A DNA stretch of 64,000 bases from Xanthomonas citri pv. mangiferaeindicae (GTDB lineage Bacteria; Pseudomonadota; Gammaproteobacteria; Xanthomonadales; Xanthomonadaceae): the NCBI GenBank assembly GCA_002240395.1, contig CP016836.1:558001-622000 (forward strand), read 5' to 3'. Shown here piece by piece: positions 16,801 through 25,507 of this stretch; the stretch's first letter is position 1, and every line of letters starts with the position of its first letter. Made by a program: the position numbers and the translations under genes. The notes below the pieces were generated by a model. That model searched no databases, was not told the DNA's origin, and worked only from the letters and a program-made list of their open reading frames with translations.

Positions 16801-17972
16801 GCCCCGCGCGCCTCCAGCGCCGCCACCGCCGGCAGCGTCTTGCCTTCGAGGAACTCCAGGAACGCACCGCCGCCGGTCGAGATGTAGGACACGTCGTCGG
16901 CGATGCCGTACTTGTCGACCGCCGCCAGCGTGTCGCCGCCACCGGCGATCGAGAATGCCTTCGAGGAGGCGATCGCGCGTGCCAGCGCTTCGGTGCCGTG
17001 GCCGAACGCGTCGAACTCGAACACCCCGACCGGGCCGTTCCAGACCACGGTGCCGGCATCGGCGATCATCGCCGCATAGCGCTTCGCGGTGTCCGGGCCG
17101 ATGTCGAGAATCATGTCGTCGGCCTCGACCGCGTCCACGGCTTTGACCGTCGCCGGCGCATCGGCCGCGAAGGCGGGTGCCACCACGACATCGGTCGGCA
17201 CCGGAATCTCGGCGCCGCGCGCCTTGGCGTCGGCCATGATCTGCTTGGCGGTGTCGATCAGGTCGGTCTCGACCAGCGATTTGCCCACCCCGTGCCCGAG
17301 CGCGGCGATGAAGGTGTTGGCGATGCCGCCGCCGACGATCAACTGATCGACCTTGCCTACCAGCGACGACAGCAGCTCGAGCTTGGTCGACACCTTGCTG
17401 CCAGCCACGATCGCCAGCAGCGGACGCGCCGGTGCATCGAGCGCCTTGGCCAGTGCGTCGAGCTCGGCCATCAGCAGCGGACCACCCGCAGCCTGCGGCG
17501 CGAAGCGGATCACACCGTGGGTCGAGGCCTGGGCGCGATGCGCGGTGCCGAACGCGTCCATGACGAACACGTCGGCGAGCGCTGCATACTTGCGCGCCAG
17601 CGCCTCGTCGTCGGCCTTCTCGCCGACGTTCATGCGACAGTTCTCCAGTAGCACCAATTGCCCGGGCGCGACCTCGACGCCGTCGACCCAGTCGCGCACC
17701 AGCGGCACCTCGATGCCGAGCAGCTCGGACAGGCGCGCGGCGACCGGCGCCAGCGAATCGGCCTCGCTCCAGCTGCCCTCCTTCGGCCGGCCCAGATGCG
17801 AGGTCACCATCACGGCCGCGTTCTGTGCCAGCGCCTGACGCAGCGTGGGCAGCGAGGCGAGGATGCGCTGATCGGACGTGACCTTGCCACCATCGACGGG
17901 GACGTTAAGGTCCTGCCGGATCAGCACGCGTTTTCCGGAGAGGTCGAGGTCGGTCATGCGGACGATGGTCAT
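16797..17972 (-). CDS. pgk: phosphoglycerate kinase
   Basis: A 391-residue monomeric glycolytic kinase interconverting 1,3-bisphosphoglycerate/ADP and 3-phosphoglycerate/ATP. The N-terminal substrate domain begins KRVLIRQDLNVPVDGGKVTSD, followed by the basic-patch region TSHLGRP. The nucleotide domain carries AIVAGSKVSTKLELL, GGGIANTF and the terminal STGGGAFLEFLEGK. The first 20 codons plus the upstream leader are duplicated in tandem upstream of the gene, leaving two truncated copies of the start region in the leader. The ATG at 17972 is fixed by these repeats and by homology of the N-terminus, although no strong ribosome site is visible. The HAD phosphatase follows with an ATGA overlap. 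Confidence 0.97.
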   Translation of the reverse strand: MTIVRMTDLDLSGKRVLIRQDLNVPVDGGKVTSDQRILASLPTLRQALAQNAAVMVTSHLGRPKEGSWSEADSLAPVAARLSELLGIEVPLVRDWVDGVEVAPGQLVLLENCRMNVGEKADDEALARKYAALADVFVMDAFGTAHRAQASTHGVIRFAPQAAGGPLLMAELDALAKALDAPARPLLAIVAGSKVSTKLELLSSLVGKVDQLIVGGGIANTFIAALGHGVGKSLVETDLIDTAKQIMADAKARGAEIPVPTDVVVAPAFAADAPATVKAVDAVEADDMILDIGPDTAKRYAAMIADAGTVVWNGPVGVFEFDAFGHGTEALARAIASSKAFSIAGGGDTLAAVDKYGIADDVSYISTGGGAFLEFLEGKTLPAVAALEARGA

Positions 17973-18110
17973 GGGGACTGGACTCGCTTGAGAAGAAGGA
18001 AAAAGGATCGCGCCATGCCGTCCATGGCGTCGCAGTGCGGCTTCGGATGCACCTGCCCGGCCATCCCTGGCCGGGCGCTCGCCGCGCGGACTGCCGGAAA
18101 GGCAGTCCGC

Positions 18111-18185
18111 TCAGACCGGCTCGCCCTGCCGGATCAGCACGCGTTTTCCGGAAAGGTCGAGGTCGGTCATGCGGACGATGGTCAT
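18111..18185 (-). CDS. 24-codon leader frame, truncated copy of the pgk start (inner)
   Basis: The frame starts with the same MTIVRMTDLDLSGKRVLIRQ as pgk and then leaves the duplicated part and ends GEPV-stop. The 150 bases upstream of its ATG are the same as those upstream of the true pgk ATG, so it should be translated about as well. The stop is directly followed by the 10-bp GCGGACTGCC hairpin. A functional product is unlikely; a regulatory or decoy role in the pgk leader is possible. Confidence 0.4.
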   Translation of the reverse strand: MTIVRMTDLDLSGKRVLIRQGEPV

Positions 18186-18323
18186 GGGGACTGGACTCGC
18201 TTGAGAAGAAGGAAAAAGGATCGCGCCATGCCGTCCATGGCGTCGCAGTGCGGCTTCGGATGCACCTGCCCGGCCATCCCTGGCCGGGCGCTCGCCGCGC
18301 GGACTGCCGGAAAGGCAGTCCGC

Positions 18324-18398
18324 TCAGACCGGCTCGCCCTGCCGGATCAGCACGCGCTCTCCGGAGAGGTCGAGGTCGGTCATGCGGACGATGGTCAT
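18324..18398 (-). CDS. 24-codon leader frame, truncated copy of the pgk start (outer)
   Basis: This is the second truncated pgk start, one repeat further upstream, with a single change (K to E in LSGERVLIRQ) and the same GEPV-stop ending. Only a partial unit lies upstream, so its leader is different from that of the inner copy. The GCGGACTGCC hairpin again follows the stop. It would be the first frame met by ribosomes on a transcript from the promoter at 18504-18533. Confidence 0.35.
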   Translation of the reverse strand: MTIVRMTDLDLSGERVLIRQGEPV

Positions 18399-18503
18399 GG
18401 GGACTGGACTCGCTAGAGAAGAAGGAAAAGGAGCGCGCTTTGCCGCATCGCGACCTTGGAATCGCGTGTCACGGGAAGCCCCGGGACGCGGTGCGCACCG
18501 GGC

Positions 18504-18533
18504 ATTGTCGGCGCAGCCCTCGCGGACAGGCAA
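18504..18533 (-). promoter_or_regulatory. candidate pgk promoter
   Basis: On the minus strand TTGCCT (18533-18528), an 18-bp spacer and GACAAT (18509-18504) form a fair sigma-70-type promoter between DUF3999 and the repeat array. Transcription would start near 18497 and give pgk a leader of about 525 nt containing both decoy frames. TGCGC/GCGCA arms flank the -10 element. Confidence 0.45.
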
Positions 18534-18549
18534 ACGCGGCGCAGCGGCC

Positions 18550-19902
18550 TCAGACGTCCTTTCGTCCGCGCAACAGGCTCAGCGCGAAGCCGCCGACCAC
18601 GAGCACGCCGAGCAGCAGCACGCCCCACAGCGTCCAGGTCTTCCAATCGCGCGCCGGCGCCGCCGGCTGCAGCGCCGCCTCGCCGGCCAATGGCGTCATC
18701 GCACCGGGCACGGCGTTCGCCGGACGCCAGTCGGGGCCGTGCTGGGCGCGCAGCGCATCGAGCAGCGGCGCCACCGGCGCGTCGGTGCGCGCCGCGCGGG
18801 CGCTGCCGGCCTGCAGCGCATAAGGCGCACGCCCCTCGGCAACGAACACCAGGGTCTCGGGGCGGTAGCCCAGACGCAGCGCCGGCGGTGCGCCTGGCGC
18901 CGCGGTGGCCTGCGTCAACCGCCACTGGCGATCGCGGACTTGTGCCGACAGCGCCAACGGCGGCGATCGCCGCAGGTCCGCACCGCGGCCCGCCTGGAAC
19001 ACCACGTGATCGCGCGCGACGGTATGCCAGGGCGCATCGTCGGCATCGCGTCGCTCGAGCGTCCAGCGCCCGGTGCCGTTGCCGGCCAGCGCGATCTCGA
19101 TGCGCTCGACCGGGAAACGGCCATCGCTGCGATACACGATCGCGCCGCGCTCGTCGGCGGGCTGCGGTGCCGGCACCTGCCAGTGCCAGGCCGCCGGCGC
19201 CTGCACCGGCACCAACTCGGCCTCGACCGCCTGCAAGCGGAGCGGCTCCGCGGCTGCATGCAGCGGCGTCAGCCGCAGATAGCGCGCATGGACCGGCGTG
19301 GGCAGCGCGATGCGTCGTTCGACCAGCCGTCGCGCGTCGCGGCGCAGATCGAGCACACGGGCTTCGCCCTGCACGCTGCGCCACTGGCGCAGATCGTCGG
19401 ACGCCTCCACCCGGTAGGCCTGCTCGAACGGCGGCTGGGTGTCGTCCCAGCGCAGCGCGAGCGCGGCCAACGGCCCATCGATCGCACTGGCATCGACCAG
19501 GAACGCACCGGCGGCCTCACCGCCCGACGTGCGCATCTGCACGCGTCGCAGGCTGCCGTCGGCGGCGATCTCGCTGATCGCGGCAATGTCGCCGTCACGG
19601 CGGCCGGTGTCGGCGGGCAGCGGAAACCACGGCAGTTCGCGCGGTGCCGGCGTCGCCGGCGCCATCGCGGGGTCGACGAAGGCCGCCGGCACCGGGCGGC
19701 CGTCGCCATCGACCACGACCACGTCGCGCAGCGACGGTGACCAGACCTGGGCGTAGACCTCGGGCGTGAGCGTGACGCGATAGGCACTCGCCGATGGGTC
19801 CTCGAGCGTCAGCGGCCACTGCACGGCGAAGTCCGCGTGCGCCGCGGCGATCGCGGATGCGCCGAACAGACAGACAGCGACGGCGGAACGGAATCGGATC
19901 AT
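18550..19902 (-). CDS. DUF3999 family membrane-anchored periplasmic protein
   Basis: A 450-residue protein with a signal peptide (MIRFRSAVAVCLFGASAIAAAHA) and a long periplasmic beta-rich region. A single C-terminal membrane segment (LWGVLLLGVLVVGGFALSLL) is followed by a short basic tail RGRKDV. The N-terminal pattern FAVQWPLTLEDPSASAYRVTL is that of DUF3999. Its ATG overlaps the stop of the DUF2339 gene (19899-19902), and this pairing is conserved in many proteobacteria, which suggests a joint envelope function. The biochemical role is unknown. Confidence 0.88.
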   Translation of the reverse strand: MIRFRSAVAVCLFGASAIAAAHADFAVQWPLTLEDPSASAYRVTLTPEVYAQVWSPSLRDVVVVDGDGRPVPAAFVDPAMAPATPAPRELPWFPLPADTGRRDGDIAAISEIAADGSLRRVQMRTSGGEAAGAFLVDASAIDGPLAALALRWDDTQPPFEQAYRVEASDDLRQWRSVQGEARVLDLRRDARRLVERRIALPTPVHARYLRLTPLHAAAEPLRLQAVEAELVPVQAPAAWHWQVPAPQPADERGAIVYRSDGRFPVERIEIALAGNGTGRWTLERRDADDAPWHTVARDHVVFQAGRGADLRRSPPLALSAQVRDRQWRLTQATAAPGAPPALRLGYRPETLVFVAEGRAPYALQAGSARAARTDAPVAPLLDALRAQHGPDWRPANAVPGAMTPLAGEAALQPAAPARDWKTWTLWGVLLLGVLVVGGFALSLLRGRKDV

Positions 19903-22622
19903 GCGGACACCTCCTCGCGGGCCACGACGGCGCGCGGCGGCGCCGGCGCGAAGAAGCCCACGACCGTGCACAGCAGGCCGTAAGCGATGAACGAGCCGAT
20001 GCCCCACAGATTGCCGAGATGGCCGCGATCGATCAGCACCAGCTTGGCCAGCACCACCGCCATCAACACCGCACCGGCGAGCCACAGCGCGCGCTGGCCG
20101 CGGCGCGAACCGATGATCCAGCCCAGCACGCCGAGGATGCTCCAGACCACCGTCAGGCTGGTCTGGGCCAGGCTGCTGCCGGCCAGACGCGCAGTCCACG
20201 GCGCACCGCCCCAGTAATGCGCGGCGCGCAGGGTGATCGCGGTGACCAGCACGAAGGCCAGCAACGACAGCAGCGGAACACGCGGCGCGCGCTGCGGCCC
20301 GGTGCCGTCCGGCGACCACAGCCAGCGGGCGAGCAGCAGCACCACACCGAGTTGCGCGAGATCGAGCGGGTTGAGCAGCACGATCCACGGCAACGGCGCA
20401 CTGTCGCCGGGGTTGCCCAGCGCGACCAGCCACCACAACGCGAGCACGCCCAGCAGCGCGCCGCGCAACGCCGTGCGGATCGGATCGAAGCGCTCGCCCA
20501 GCGGCTGCGCCAGCCACGGCCAGCGCCACAACGACAGCGCCGAGACGAGCAACCACGGCAAGGCGATGGCGACCGCCAACCAGCCGCCGGCCAGCCCGGC
20601 CGTGTGTGCGACATGCCCCAGCAGCAGCGACAGCACCAGCGGCCACAGCAGCCACCACAGCAGTTGCGCGGCCCACGCCAGGCGATCCTCGCCTGCGCGC
20701 AGGCACACCAGGCCGCGGAAGCCGAGCGCGGCGAACGCCGCCCAGGCCGATGCGCCGTAACCGGCGAACGGCTGCACATGCGCCTGCATCTGCCAGAACG
20801 CCAACGGCGCGGCGACCAGCAACGCGGCGAACAGCGTCGCGCCCAGTGCCGGGTCGGGCCGGCGGTGATGCACCTCGGCGGCGAGCCAGCCGGTGACCAC
20901 GGCCAGCACCAACAGCGCGTCGGGCAGCGAGGCCGACGGCACTGCGCGGGTCAGTTCCTGAATCCAGGCGCCCAGCCACCAGGCCAACGCCCAGACATAG
21001 GCGATGCGGGCGACCGGCACGCGCCCAGCCTGCCGATAGGCGGCCGCGATCGCCAGGCCCGACAGCGCGATCAGCAGCGCGCCGACGAAACCGTCATTGG
21101 CGAACACCGGATCGACCGGCCGCGGCCAGGCCGTGGCCCCCAGCGCATAGGCCACCGCTGCGGCCAACTGCAGGCCCACGCCGGACAGTTGCGGCAGCAG
21201 GCGGTGCTGGCGCAGGCCCAGCCAGACCAGCCCGGCGCCTTCGAGCGCGAACACGCAGGCGGTCGCACGCGCCGACAGCGCCAGCGGCACCGCCAGCGTG
21301 GCGAAACCGACCGCGAGCAGCGCATAGGCCTGGCCGAGTACCGCTTCGCGGCGGCGCCGCAGCAGCGCCCAGGCCAGTGCGGCATAGACCGCGCCCACGC
21401 CGAGCGCACACAACGCGAGCGCAAACGTGCGCCCCTGCAACAGGCCGGCCTGCAGCGAGAACGCGACCATCGGAGTGCCGAACACCAGGCAGCCGTCGAC
21501 GACATCGCGCCGCGACGGCGGCCGGCGCCGCGCATAAAGCAGCGGGATCGCCAGGTAGAAGGCGAAGAACAGCGCCAGGAACGGCTGGGTCGTGGCGAAA
21601 TCGCCGGGGCTGTAGCGCAGCACGCCCCAGAGCGTGCCGATGCCGAAGGTGAAGGCGAAGCCCAGCAGGTTGAGCACCCGCCATGCCCGGAACCAGGCAA
21701 TTCCCAGGATCGCAGCATTGAGCACCGCGTAATACGCGAACAGCGCGACATGGCTGCCACCGCCGCTCGACAGCCAGATCGGCGCCAGGAACCCGGCCAA
21801 CACCGCGAACACCGCCAGCGCGCGGGCGTTCTGCAGTACCGCCAGCACGCCGGCACCAGCGACCAACGCCACGCTGGCGGCGAATGCAGCGCCACCGGGC
21901 AGCATGCCGAACAGCCGATAGGCGGCGAACACGACGAGCAGCAGGATGCCGATCATGCCGCCTTGCAGGCTCAGCGCGAACGTGCGATGGCTGTCGCGGC
22001 GGCGCCAGCCGAACGCCAGACCGCCGATCGCCGCGGCCGCAACCGCGGCCAGCCGCAGTTCCACCGGCACCGACACCCAGCCCTGATCGCTGGCGTACTT
22101 GAGCAGCGCGGCGACGCCGGCAAACAGCACCAGCATGCCGATCTTCACCGGCACGTTGCCGGTGGTGAACCAGCCGCGCACCCAGCGCGCCGCGCGCGCC
22201 AGCGGATCGGGCCCGGCCGAGCGCGGCACGGGGTCGGGCGCCGTCTCGGACGCAGCAGGCGCCGGGTCGGCATCGCGCCAGGCCGCGCGCGGCGGCGCCG
22301 GCGGCAACGGCGGTGGCACCGAGCCAGGCCGCGGCGGCCAGGGGTCGGCCAACGACGACGCCTCGCCTCGATCGGCGATCGGGCCGTCATCGACCCAGGG
22401 GCCAGCGGCGGTGTCAAAGACATCGCCCTGCCAACCCGCTTCGGGCTCGGCAGCATCGAACGCCGCGTCCGGCGTTGCGCTCGCGCGCGCCTGCAGCACT
22501 TCGAGCTGGGACTCGAGCCCGGTCACCCGGCGACGCAGGTCGAAGACCGTCACCACCGCGACGATCGACATGATCGGCACAGCGACCAGCAGCGCGACCC
22601 CCAGAAAGAGCAATGCTTCCAT
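19899..22622 (-). CDS. DUF2339 family polytopic membrane protein
   Basis: A 907-residue inner-membrane protein. After a first hydrophobic segment and a short coiled-coil-like stretch (FDLRRRVTGLESQLEVLQA), there is a proline-rich cytoplasmic or periplasmic linker to about residue 150. Then come some two dozen hydrophobic segments, starting with the conserved WFTTGNVPVKIGMLVLFAGVAALLKYA. That motif is diagnostic of DUF2339. The start at 22622 has GGATAGG upstream. It is cotranslated with the DUF3999 gene that follows. No catalytic motif is recognisable. Confidence 0.88.
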   Translation of the reverse strand: MEALLFLGVALLVAVPIMSIVAVVTVFDLRRRVTGLESQLEVLQARASATPDAAFDAAEPEAGWQGDVFDTAAGPWVDDGPIADRGEASSLADPWPPRPGSVPPPLPPAPPRAAWRDADPAPAASETAPDPVPRSAGPDPLARAARWVRGWFTTGNVPVKIGMLVLFAGVAALLKYASDQGWVSVPVELRLAAVAAAAIGGLAFGWRRRDSHRTFALSLQGGMIGILLLVVFAAYRLFGMLPGGAAFAASVALVAGAGVLAVLQNARALAVFAVLAGFLAPIWLSSGGGSHVALFAYYAVLNAAILGIAWFRAWRVLNLLGFAFTFGIGTLWGVLRYSPGDFATTQPFLALFFAFYLAIPLLYARRRPPSRRDVVDGCLVFGTPMVAFSLQAGLLQGRTFALALCALGVGAVYAALAWALLRRRREAVLGQAYALLAVGFATLAVPLALSARATACVFALEGAGLVWLGLRQHRLLPQLSGVGLQLAAAVAYALGATAWPRPVDPVFANDGFVGALLIALSGLAIAAAYRQAGRVPVARIAYVWALAWWLGAWIQELTRAVPSASLPDALLVLAVVTGWLAAEVHHRRPDPALGATLFAALLVAAPLAFWQMQAHVQPFAGYGASAWAAFAALGFRGLVCLRAGEDRLAWAAQLLWWLLWPLVLSLLLGHVAHTAGLAGGWLAVAIALPWLLVSALSLWRWPWLAQPLGERFDPIRTALRGALLGVLALWWLVALGNPGDSAPLPWIVLLNPLDLAQLGVVLLLARWLWSPDGTGPQRAPRVPLLSLLAFVLVTAITLRAAHYWGGAPWTARLAGSSLAQTSLTVVWSILGVLGWIIGSRRGQRALWLAGAVLMAVVLAKLVLIDRGHLGNLWGIGSFIAYGLLCTVVGFFAPAPPRAVVAREEVSA

Positions 22623-22687
22623 GGCGCCTATCCGTCCGCGCCGACGGCGCGTCTGGGCGCACCTTACCCGGCCGGGCGCGAAAACGA

Positions 22688-22712
22688 GAAGCCCCGCACA
22701 AGGCGGGGCTTC
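22688..22712 (-). terminator. Rho-independent-type terminator of gap
   Basis: GAAGCCCCGC (22688-22697), loop ACAAG, GCGGGGCTTC (22703-22712): a perfect 10-bp stem 26 bp after the gap stop. On the minus strand it is followed by TCGTTTTCG, a short U-rich stretch. Confidence 0.8.
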
Positions 22713-22737
22713 GGGTCGAGCATGGGCGTGCGACGGC

Positions 22738-23742
<1,005 letters not shown>

Positions 23743-23896
23743 GAATCCGGACTCCTGCAGCCGCGCGGGTGCGGCACGTGAAAGGGAAGGAACGCCATGC
23801 CGGCGATGCCGGCATCGGAGACAGCACCGCCGATTCTACCGCGAGGCCGGATCACGCGTTGCCCTGCGCCCCAAGCGCAGAACGATTGCGATGGCG

Positions 23897-23910
23897 TTGA
23901 TCGGGATCAA
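23897..23910. promoter_or_regulatory. FNR/ANR box between gap and ompW
   Basis: TTGAT-CGGG-ATCAA is a perfect match to the palindromic FNR/ANR consensus (TTGAT-N4-ATCAA). If transcription of ompW starts near 23945, the box is centred at about -41.5 and GACACT (23933-23938) falls at the -10 position, the class II activator layout. ompW is an FNR target in enterobacteria. The box is about 155 bp from gap, so an effect on gap is less likely. Confidence 0.7.
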
Positions 23911-23968
23911 GGCGCACGCCTATTAAGCGGCGGACACTGGCGCCAGTTCCCACGAAGAGACCGCCACG

Positions 23969-24586
23969 ATGCGTCCGCTGTCCATTGCCCTGCTTGCCCT
24001 CGCCTGCGCTGTTCCCGCCCTCCCCGCCGCCGCCCAGTCGGCTGGCGAGTGGACCGTCGCGATCGGTGCCCACAACGTCAATCCCAAGTCCGATAACGGC
24101 ACGCTGGCCAACGGCACCTTGCCGCTGTCGATCGGCAGCAGCACCCGTCCGACGATCGCCGTCGAGTACTTCGTGCGCGACAACCTCGGTGTCGAAGTGC
24201 TGGCCGCCACCCCGTTCCGCCACGACATCAACATCGAAGGCCTCGGCCAGGTCGGCAGCACCAAGCACCTGCCGCCGACGGTGAGCCTGCAGTACCACTT
24301 CAACGGTGCCGGCACCGTCTCGCCGCTGGTCGGCGTCGGCGTCAACTACACCACGTTCTTCGATGAAGAAACCCGCGGCGCACTGGCCGGTTCGCGCCTG
24401 GCGCTGAGCAACTCCTGGGGTCTGGCCGCGCACGTCGGCGTCGACTTCAAGGTCGGCAACGGTGCCATCCGCGTCGACGCACGCTGGATGGACATCGACA
24501 GCGACGTCCGCGTGGACGGCGCCAAGCTCGGCACCGCGAACATCGACCCGCTGGTCTACGGCGCGGCGTACGTGCTGAAGTTCTGA
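23969..24586 (+). CDS. ompW: OmpW family outer-membrane protein
   Basis: A 205-residue protein with a signal peptide cleaved after LPAAAQS and a small beta-barrel ending in phenylalanine (YVLKF), the outer-membrane assembly signal. The family segments EWTVAIGAHNVNPKSDNG near the N-terminus, PTVSLQYHFN in the middle and VRVDG-type strands near the end match OmpW, an eight-stranded barrel passing small hydrophobic molecules. It is probably induced at low oxygen through the FNR-type box just upstream. Confidence 0.93.
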   Translation: MRPLSIALLALACAVPALPAAAQSAGEWTVAIGAHNVNPKSDNGTLANGTLPLSIGSSTRPTIAVEYFVRDNLGVEVLAATPFRHDINIEGLGQVGSTKHLPPTVSLQYHFNGAGTVSPLVGVGVNYTTFFDEETRGALAGSRLALSNSWGLAAHVGVDFKVGNGAIRVDARWMDIDSDVRVDGAKLGTANIDPLVYGAAYVLKF

Positions 24587-24604
24587 TCCATCGAGGTCGA
24601 CAGG

Positions 24605-24637
24605 CGGCGCATCCGATACAATGGATCGGATGCGCCG
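24605..24637 (+). promoter_or_regulatory. 13-bp inverted repeat enclosing -10 hexamer and start of the S1/P1 nuclease gene
   Basis: CGGCGCATCCGAT (24605-24617) and ATCGGATGCGCCG (24625-24637) are perfect inverted arms around the loop ACAATGG. TACAAT (24617-24622) is a good -10 hexamer, and the ATG at 24630, seven bases beyond it, lies in the right arm. It could be a regulator's operator covering the promoter, or a terminator for ompW. Confidence 0.6.
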
Positions 24638-25439
24638 TTTCGTTCTGTCGTCCTGTCTGCTCGCCCTCGCGGCGGCCTCCCCGTCCGCACTTGCCTGGGG
24701 TCAACTCGGCCACCGGCTGGTCGCCCAGCTCGCCGAGCGCGACCTCACTCCGCAGGCGCGGGCACAAGTCGACGCGCTGCTCGCAGATGAACCCGACCCG
24801 ACCCTGGGTGGCATTGCCTCCTGGGCCGATGCCCTGCGTGAGCACGACCCGGACCTGGGCCGCCGCTCGGCGAAATGGCACTACGTCAACATCGGTGAGT
24901 CGGGCTGTCGCTACCAGGCCACACGCGACTGCCCAAACGGCGATTGCGTGGTCGAGGCGATCGTCGCCCAGACCGCGATCCTGGCCGATACCACGCGCCC
25001 GCGCGCGGAGCGCATCACCGCGCTGAAATTCGTCGTGCACTTCGTCGGTGATGCGCATCAGCCGATGCACGCCGGCTACGCCCATGACAAGGGCGGCAAC
25101 ACCCACCAGATCAACCACCGCGGACGCGGCACCAACCTGCACGCGTTCTGGGACAGCGGCATGCTCAACAGCGCCGGGCGCCGCGATGCCGACTGGCTGA
25201 CGCACCTAGCGACGCTGCCGCCGCCTACACCCGCGGCACGCGTGTTGCCACCGCCCGCCCAGGACTGGGCCGAGACCGCCTGCCGCATCGCGGTCGCACC
25301 CGGTGTGTATCCCGCGCGTGGCCGGCTTGGCCAGGATTACGTGAGCACCCACCTGCCGACCGTCGAGCAGCAACTGCGCGATGCCGGCGCCCGGCTGGGC
25401 ACGCTGCTCAATGCCGCCCTGGCGCCCACAGCGCCCTGA
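24630..25439 (+). CDS. S1/P1 family zinc-dependent nuclease, secreted
   Basis: A 269-residue single-strand-specific nuclease/3'-nucleotidase. The signal peptide ends SALA, so the mature protein begins with Trp (W23), whose amino group is a zinc ligand in this family. Further zinc ligands are seen in GQLGH (H28), IASWAD (Asp), KWHYVN, FVVHFVGDAHQPMHAG and GNTHQINH...NLHAFWD. The ATG at 24630 is preferred because the earlier ATG at 24621 lies in the -10 hexamer; the message is then nearly leaderless. It probably scavenges phosphate or nucleosides from external nucleic acid. Confidence 0.9.
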   Translation: MRRFVLSSCLLALAAASPSALAWGQLGHRLVAQLAERDLTPQARAQVDALLADEPDPTLGGIASWADALREHDPDLGRRSAKWHYVNIGESGCRYQATRDCPNGDCVVEAIVAQTAILADTTRPRAERITALKFVVHFVGDAHQPMHAGYAHDKGGNTHQINHRGRGTNLHAFWDSGMLNSAGRRDADWLTHLATLPPPTPAARVLPPPAQDWAETACRIAVAPGVYPARGRLGQDYVSTHLPTVEQQLRDAGARLGTLLNAALAPTAP

Positions 25440-25507
25440 ATCGCTACACGAACCTTCCCGTCACGGCGGGGTCCTACAGTGGTCTGGCCCGCCCGCAGGA
25501 GCCGTTC

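Larger units (their letters stand above)
17912..18432. repeat. tandem repeat, 213-bp period, duplicating the pgk 5' end and leader
   Basis: Two full units (17912-18124 and 18125-18337) and one partial unit (18338 to about 18432) are almost identical; the pgk-type ATGs fall at 17972, 18185 and 18398, exactly 213 bp apart. Each unit holds the first 20 pgk codons plus about 150 bp of leader. Each full unit also carries two strong hairpins: GCGGACTGCC/GGCAGTCCGC (stems 18086-18095 and 18101-18110 in the first unit) and GCCCGGCC/GGCCGGGC (18055-18062 and 18069-18076). The few differences (for example AAA versus GAG in the thirteenth and fourteenth codon region) show some divergence since duplication. 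Confidence 0.95.

Noticed and set aside
18001..18035. GCCATG/CATGGC pair in the pgk leader repeats as an extra regulatory hairpin.
   Set aside because: Six base pairs only and common in this composition; the two longer stems in each unit are better supported.
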